Source: Candidatus Kurthia intestinigallinarum (GTDB lineage Bacteria; Bacillota; Bacilli; Bacillales_A; Planococcaceae). From it: a DNA stretch of 64,000 nt. Location of the stretch: assembly GCF_003991225.1 (NCBI RefSeq), contig NZ_JTFC01000015.1:1-64000 (forward strand), in the 5' to 3' direction. The position numbers and the translations under genes are program-made. Position 1 is the stretch's first letter, and each line of letters starts with the position of its first letter. The notes beneath the pieces are model-generated. The model saw nothing but the letters and a program-made list of their open reading frames with translations. It was not told where the DNA came from and searched no databases. Of the stretch, positions 60,658-64,000 are shown in pieces.

Positions 60658-61260
60658 CTACCAATCAATTTCAAAGCCGTGGATTCTTTTACTTTTGATG
60701 ATTTTGTAATCTGCTGTTTTAAGATTAATTTTCAAATAGTGGATATCATAGCCCAACCAATTGTTATTATCATAATTGGCAATTTTAATCACGTTTTTTT
60801 TCACATATTTAGGCTTCAATGTTGTGAAAAATCCATTTTTTAATTTGACTGGCTTTCCTTTGTACATATAATACAGTGTTACGTCAGTCACATTGTTAGC
60901 AATTGTTTCAGTCGTCGCGAAAAAGGTTGGTGTGCCTTTTTTAGTAGCTATTTTGTAAAAATTCTTTCCTGTTTTGTTGTATTGCTCATTTGTTTTAAGC
61001 GCTGTTTTTTTACCGTTTATATAGAAATTAAATGTGCCATTATACAGTACATCACCTACGTTGACATTAGGCGAAATAAGTAAATCGTCGGCAATAATTT
61101 TTTTAGCATTCGATGATCGTAATGTCATATCATATTTTTTTCCACTAGCAGATGCTAGTTTCGTTTTATAGTATGTTTTTGTTTGCGCCTCTGCATGGAT
61201 TGTTGAAATAGATGTACTAATTGTAAGAATAAGTGCACTTGCTAATAATATTTTCTTCAT
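60658..61260 (-). CDS. Secreted protein of unknown function, 200 residues
   Basis: Signal peptide MKKILLASALILTISTSIST with cleavage near HAEA. The mature part is Lys/Tyr/Asn-rich beta-sandwich-like sequence (LYYMYKGKPVKLKNGFF and similar). AAGGAGGAATTCT precedes the ATG. It lies downstream of the WHH-nuclease gene on the same strand, about 140 bases away. No family recognised. It is not an obvious immunity protein, as it would be exported. Confidence 0.65.
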   Translation of the reverse strand: MKKILLASALILTISTSISTIHAEAQTKTYYKTKLASASGKKYDMTLRSSNAKKIIADDLLISPNVNVGDVLYNGTFNFYINGKKTALKTNEQYNKTGKNFYKIATKKGTPTFFATTETIANNVTDVTLYYMYKGKPVKLKNGFFTTLKPKYVKKNVIKIANYDNNNWLGYDIHYLKINLKTADYKIIKSKRIHGFEIDW

Positions 61261-61400
61261 AGAATTCCTCCTTAATAATAGTGTACGGTTTTTTCTCCGT
61301 AACGTTAATAAGGTGAAATTGATAAATAATGTGCATTTAAGCGGGATATTAATTATATTGCTATATTTTGTATAGGGCCTTTGTTTGATTCTATAAATAC

Positions 61401-62288
61401 CTAGCGATGCTCACTACCGCCACCCCATAGCTCACGCCCACCAGTATGCCCTGTATCTGCATGGATTTGCTGGTCAACTAATTGCAGCTCACCAGGATGC
61501 TGAGAATGGTGCCATGTGTAGCCATCCGGTGTCTCACCTGTGCTAATTTGCACGAGCTGCTCATTCGTAAATTGCTCCGCTAATTGGGGATCTGCTAGCA
61601 CTTGTTCGCTAAGCGCGAGATTTGCCTGTGTGAATTGTTCCGCATCACTTTCTAGGTACATTGAAGGCTCCATTTGGAAATTATATGTGCTATCAAACTC
61701 CGGGAACACACCTTCTACAACTTCACCTGTAGGGAGGGTCACTTCCTCTGATTCAAAGGCCACACCGGTTTCCTTATGTACATCATCTACAAGGCCATCA
61801 TTGCGTGTATCAATGGCTTGTGCCTCAAGACCGTCATCGCCAATAATATCAAGACCATCCGCAATACCAACTGCTAATGTGGCGATTGCGACAGTTTTCC
61901 CGATACCTTTTGCACCCCTTATAAGCTGCTCCTTATCACTTGAAAAGGCACCCTCAACGACATCCTTACCATTTACTGCCGTTTGTTTAAGCGCATTACC
62001 AAAGCCTTTTGCCGTTTGAACGGTTGTATCCTTTAGCTCATTCAGCCCTTCATCTCGTTTTACTTCATCCTTATTAATCATGCCAGATGCGGTATTCCAT
62101 GTACCCTCTGCCAGCCCGCCAGCGATTTGGCCAGTACGCCTTGACGCTGATTTGACGCCGCTTCCGACTTCCTGAATAAAGTCATTATCTAACTTTTTCC
62201 CGATAAATTTAATCGGCTCACCCGTCACCGTTCCAAGTGCTTTACCTAAAAATCCGCCAACCTTTTTAATGTTGCCCATTTGAATCAC
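61401..62288 (-). CDS. Putative polymorphic toxin with C-terminal WHH-type HNH nuclease domain
   Basis: A protein of 295 residues. The N-terminal about 160 residues are Gly/Ala/Lys-rich helical sequence. The C-terminal about 55 residues read GYTWHHSQHPGELQLVDQQI then HADTGHTGGRELWGGG. This matches the WHH branch of HNH/Endonuclease VII nucleases used as bacterial toxin tips. There is no signal peptide or LXG/WXG domain, so the delivery route is unclear. The nearest immunity candidate is the divergent Cys-rich protein at 62547. Toxicity is inference from the domain. Confidence 0.72.
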   Translation of the reverse strand: MIQMGNIKKVGGFLGKALGTVTGEPIKFIGKKLDNDFIQEVGSGVKSASRRTGQIAGGLAEGTWNTASGMINKDEVKRDEGLNELKDTTVQTAKGFGNALKQTAVNGKDVVEGAFSSDKEQLIRGAKGIGKTVAIATLAVGIADGLDIIGDDGLEAQAIDTRNDGLVDDVHKETGVAFESEEVTLPTGEVVEGVFPEFDSTYNFQMEPSMYLESDAEQFTQANLALSEQVLADPQLAEQFTNEQLVQISTGETPDGYTWHHSQHPGELQLVDQQIHADTGHTGGRELWGGGSEHR

Positions 62289-62546
62289 TCCAATCTATAA
62301 AGTGATTATAACATTTTATAGGTATAAAGTTTATATAAATGAATAAGAAGAACTAATTATTAATCAATTAATTCCACATCTACTTGAATTTCTGCGTTTC
62401 TATTCGGTGCATTAGATAAATTGTAGTTAAGTGCCACTAGATATTTTTAACAGAACTTTTATGTCTTGCACTTATTGCAACACATTTTTTGAGAAAAGAG
62501 ATAGAATAAATTATTGTAGAACTAAAAGACAAAGGATTGAGGATGC

Positions 62547-63311
62547 ATTAACGACTTACATACATGCCCAGTTTGTGGCTTTGAAAATTTAGAGAAACCG
62601 GTGTTTGTTAATGGAACATATCATGAAACATTTGAGACCTGTGATTGTTGTGGTTTTGAGTTTGGCGTGAGTGAGCATAAGGGGCTTGACCATGGCTATG
62701 TTCGACTGCCTGTACAGTTTATTGAAGCGGCTTTTCAACTGTACCGAAAAAAATGGATAGATGAGGAAGAGTGTCAGTTATTTGCACCGCAAAATATCCC
62801 CGCTGCTATTCAGGAAAATGGTGCGATTAAGCTAGAAGCCCTTATAACTCAATTTAAAAATTTAGGCTTGGACGTATCAAAATTTGGAATTGATGCGCTA
62901 GAAGATGTCACAATCCTAGAGGAAGAGGACGAAAAAGGAATATATCCTTGTCCGATTTGTGGCTTTGAGGGATTAACTAATCCGGTCTTTGAAGACGGAG
63001 AATATAAAGCTACCTTCGATATATGTGGGTGCTGTGGTTTTGAGTTTGGGTTTAGTGAAGATCATGAAATTGAGCATGGCTATGTTTGTTTGCCAGACGA
63101 GTATATTGAAATGGGCTTTCAAATGTACCGAAAAAAATGGATAGATGAAATGAAGCGTAAAATCTTTGCACCACAAGATGTGCCTGTCGAATGGCAACAA
63201 CATGGTGCTCTAAAAATAGAAGTCGTCATCCGGCGACTAGAAAAGCTAGGTATTGATTTAGAAAATTGTGCTATTAAAGTGGTTCAGCAGTATTTGAAGC
63301 ATCCGGGCTAA
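62547..63311 (+). CDS. Duplicated CPxCG Cys-rich protein, possible immunity protein
   Basis: Two homologous halves of about 115 residues, each starting CPVCGFE or CPICGFE, followed by a TCDCCGFEFG or ICGCCGFEFG cluster and a shared tail (YRKKWIDE...FAPQ). They look like CPCC-type zinc domains found in toxin-immunity loci. The first CPxCG lies upstream of the first ATG/GTG, so translation must begin near 62547 at a non-standard codon (ATT after GAGG). A conventional GTG start at 62601 would remove the first cysteine pair. It is divergent from the WHH-nuclease gene. Confidence 0.62.
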   Translation: MNDLHTCPVCGFENLEKPVFVNGTYHETFETCDCCGFEFGVSEHKGLDHGYVRLPVQFIEAAFQLYRKKWIDEEECQLFAPQNIPAAIQENGAIKLEALITQFKNLGLDVSKFGIDALEDVTILEEEDEKGIYPCPICGFEGLTNPVFEDGEYKATFDICGCCGFEFGFSEDHEIEHGYVCLPDEYIEMGFQMYRKKWIDEMKRKIFAPQDVPVEWQQHGALKIEVVIRRLEKLGIDLENCAIKVVQQYLKHPG

Positions 63312-63380
63312 GATAGACTACCAAAAAATTTGATGAGTATTAATATACAGACCATTTTGATAAGTTAATTTAACTAATAA

Positions 63381-63520
63381 AAAGAGGCTGGGACATAAGT
63401 GTAAAAATACTATCTCAGATGAGCATAAGAAAAACCAGAATCGTGCTGTGGCGCGGTTCTGGTTTTTTGTGGCGAACGCTAAAAAAGGAACATGAACTGT
63501 TTTGTCCCGGCCTCTTTTTT
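63381..63520 (-). repeat. Short repeat element with terminator hairpin, copy D (inverted)
   Basis: AAAGAGGCTGGGACATAAG at the left and TTTTGTCCCGGCCTCTTTT at the right; the core CCAGAATCGTGC...GCGCGGTTCTGG keeps base pairing despite changes. It sits between two convergent genes. Confidence 0.8.
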
Positions 63521-63525
63521 AATTT

Positions 63526-64000
63526 TTATGTATGTACTAATTTATTTAATTTTTTATAGCGTTTTAAACTATCAATACCATTATAAATTGCTGCTCCAAT
63601 ACCGAAAAATGTAATGGCTCCTAGATAAGGATAATTTGTATCGAAATAAAAATATAGACTCCCTGTAATGAGTGCTTGAATGATAAAAAGTACACAATAA
63701 GTTCTAGCCATCGTGAAACGTGTTTTGTAGCGTTCAAATTGTGAATGATCGTCTGAAAAAATTTTTTCTTTTGTATCAGAAATGAAAATATGTTTATTAT
63801 ACGAATAATTTTTTGATAAAATTGTCCAACCAGTTTCTTCAAATAATGATTCATAATCTTGATATTCTGATTTTTTACTGAATAATCGGTAATCAATTTG
63901 ATAGTGAAGATTTTTAGCATTTTTATCCTCAATAAATTTATAGGTGCAGTTTCCAATATTTACGTCTTCATAATTTTCCAATCGCCATCCTTGTAGAGCT
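63526..64000 (-). CDS. DUF2812 membrane protein (5' end beyond the window)
   Basis: The frame is open to the window edge: ALQGWRLENYEDVNIGNCTY precedes the first internal start, and GWRL-like sequence is part of the DUF2812 domain, so the real start lies outside. The visible part has the DUF2812 end (LFEETGWTILSKNYSYNKHIF...FSDDHSQFERYKTR) and two membrane helices (about residues 92-135 of the shorter reading). DUF2812 genes often follow PadR regulators; that neighbour would be off the window. Confidence 0.75.
   Translation of the reverse strand, partial: ALQGWRLENYEDVNIGNCTYKFIEDKNAKNLHYQIDYRLFSKKSEYQDYESLFEETGWTILSKNYSYNKHIFISDTKEKIFSDDHSQFERYKTRFTMARTYCVLFIIQALITGSLYFYFDTNYPYLGAITFFGIGAAIYNGIDSLKRYKKLNKLVHT

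Noticed and set aside
1-64000. tRNA, rRNA or tmRNA genes
   Set aside because: No cloverleaf with GGTTCRAATCC-type T-arm or rRNA sequence was noticed on either strand; a covariance search would be needed to exclude them fully.

Overview
The window looks like a low-GC Bacillota genome of the Bacillales, most like the Planococcaceae/Caryophanaceae group (Solibacillus, Lysinibacillus, Kurthia). This rests on strong AGGAGG ribosome binding sites, frequent TTG/GTG starts, Feu-like siderophore genes, an LtaS-type synthase and a Spo0J-type parS site. The genus is inference. No rRNA, tRNA, ribosomal protein or other core chromosomal gene was seen. A plasmid-type replication and partition block at 23.3-30.3 kb suggests a megaplasmid, chromid or integrated plasmid.

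Layout. 0-5 kb: the end of an IS1182-like transposase, a ring-cleaving dioxygenase (MhqO-like) with a clear promoter and dyad, a LysE exporter, a HAD nucleotidase and a methyltransferase. 4-10.2 kb: a ferric-siderophore locus with an AraC regulator, an IsdG/HmoA-like monooxygenase, an esterase, and a binding protein, two permeases and an ATPase, with Fur-like boxes and direct repeats. 10.3-19.8 kb: permease plus amidohydrolase, an ECF sigma/anti-sigma pair, acetate symporter plus DUF485, DinB, a pentapeptide protein and an S41 peptidase. 20-23.2 kb: a chemotaxis receptor and a secreted protein.

23.3-30.3 kb: ParA, a small partner protein, a primase-like protein, an iteron origin of about 0.8 kb, a Rep initiator and a divergent ClpX. 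30.3-41 kb: small genes, several pseudogenes, a perfect parS site and most copies of a dispersed A/T-only repeat. At 40.3-42.0 kb an Rgg-type regulator lies divergent to an unlisted 37-codon pre-peptide gene whose product ends in ADHWWLVKP; this is a candidate peptide-signalling system.

43.9-53.9 kb: an organosulfur acquisition region. metQ faces an eight-gene operon (two HpaB-family monooxygenases, SsuD, an SfnG-like LLM monooxygenase, MetN, MetI, SfnB and an iron alcohol dehydrogenase). The divergent leaders carry four copies of a small hairpin motif, GACYRGACNACYRG, three of them overlapping the base of a terminator-like stem. This is a candidate undescribed attenuator or riboswitch. 54-64 kb: a single gene fusing sigma-like and anti-sigma-like parts (paralogous to the pair at 13.6 kb), a lipoteichoic acid synthase, a HAD phosphatase, a HIT protein, secreted proteins, a WHH-type nuclease toxin candidate beside a duplicated Cys-rich protein, and a DUF2812 gene cut by the window end. 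Short non-autonomous elements carrying a terminator hairpin recur at gene ends across the window.
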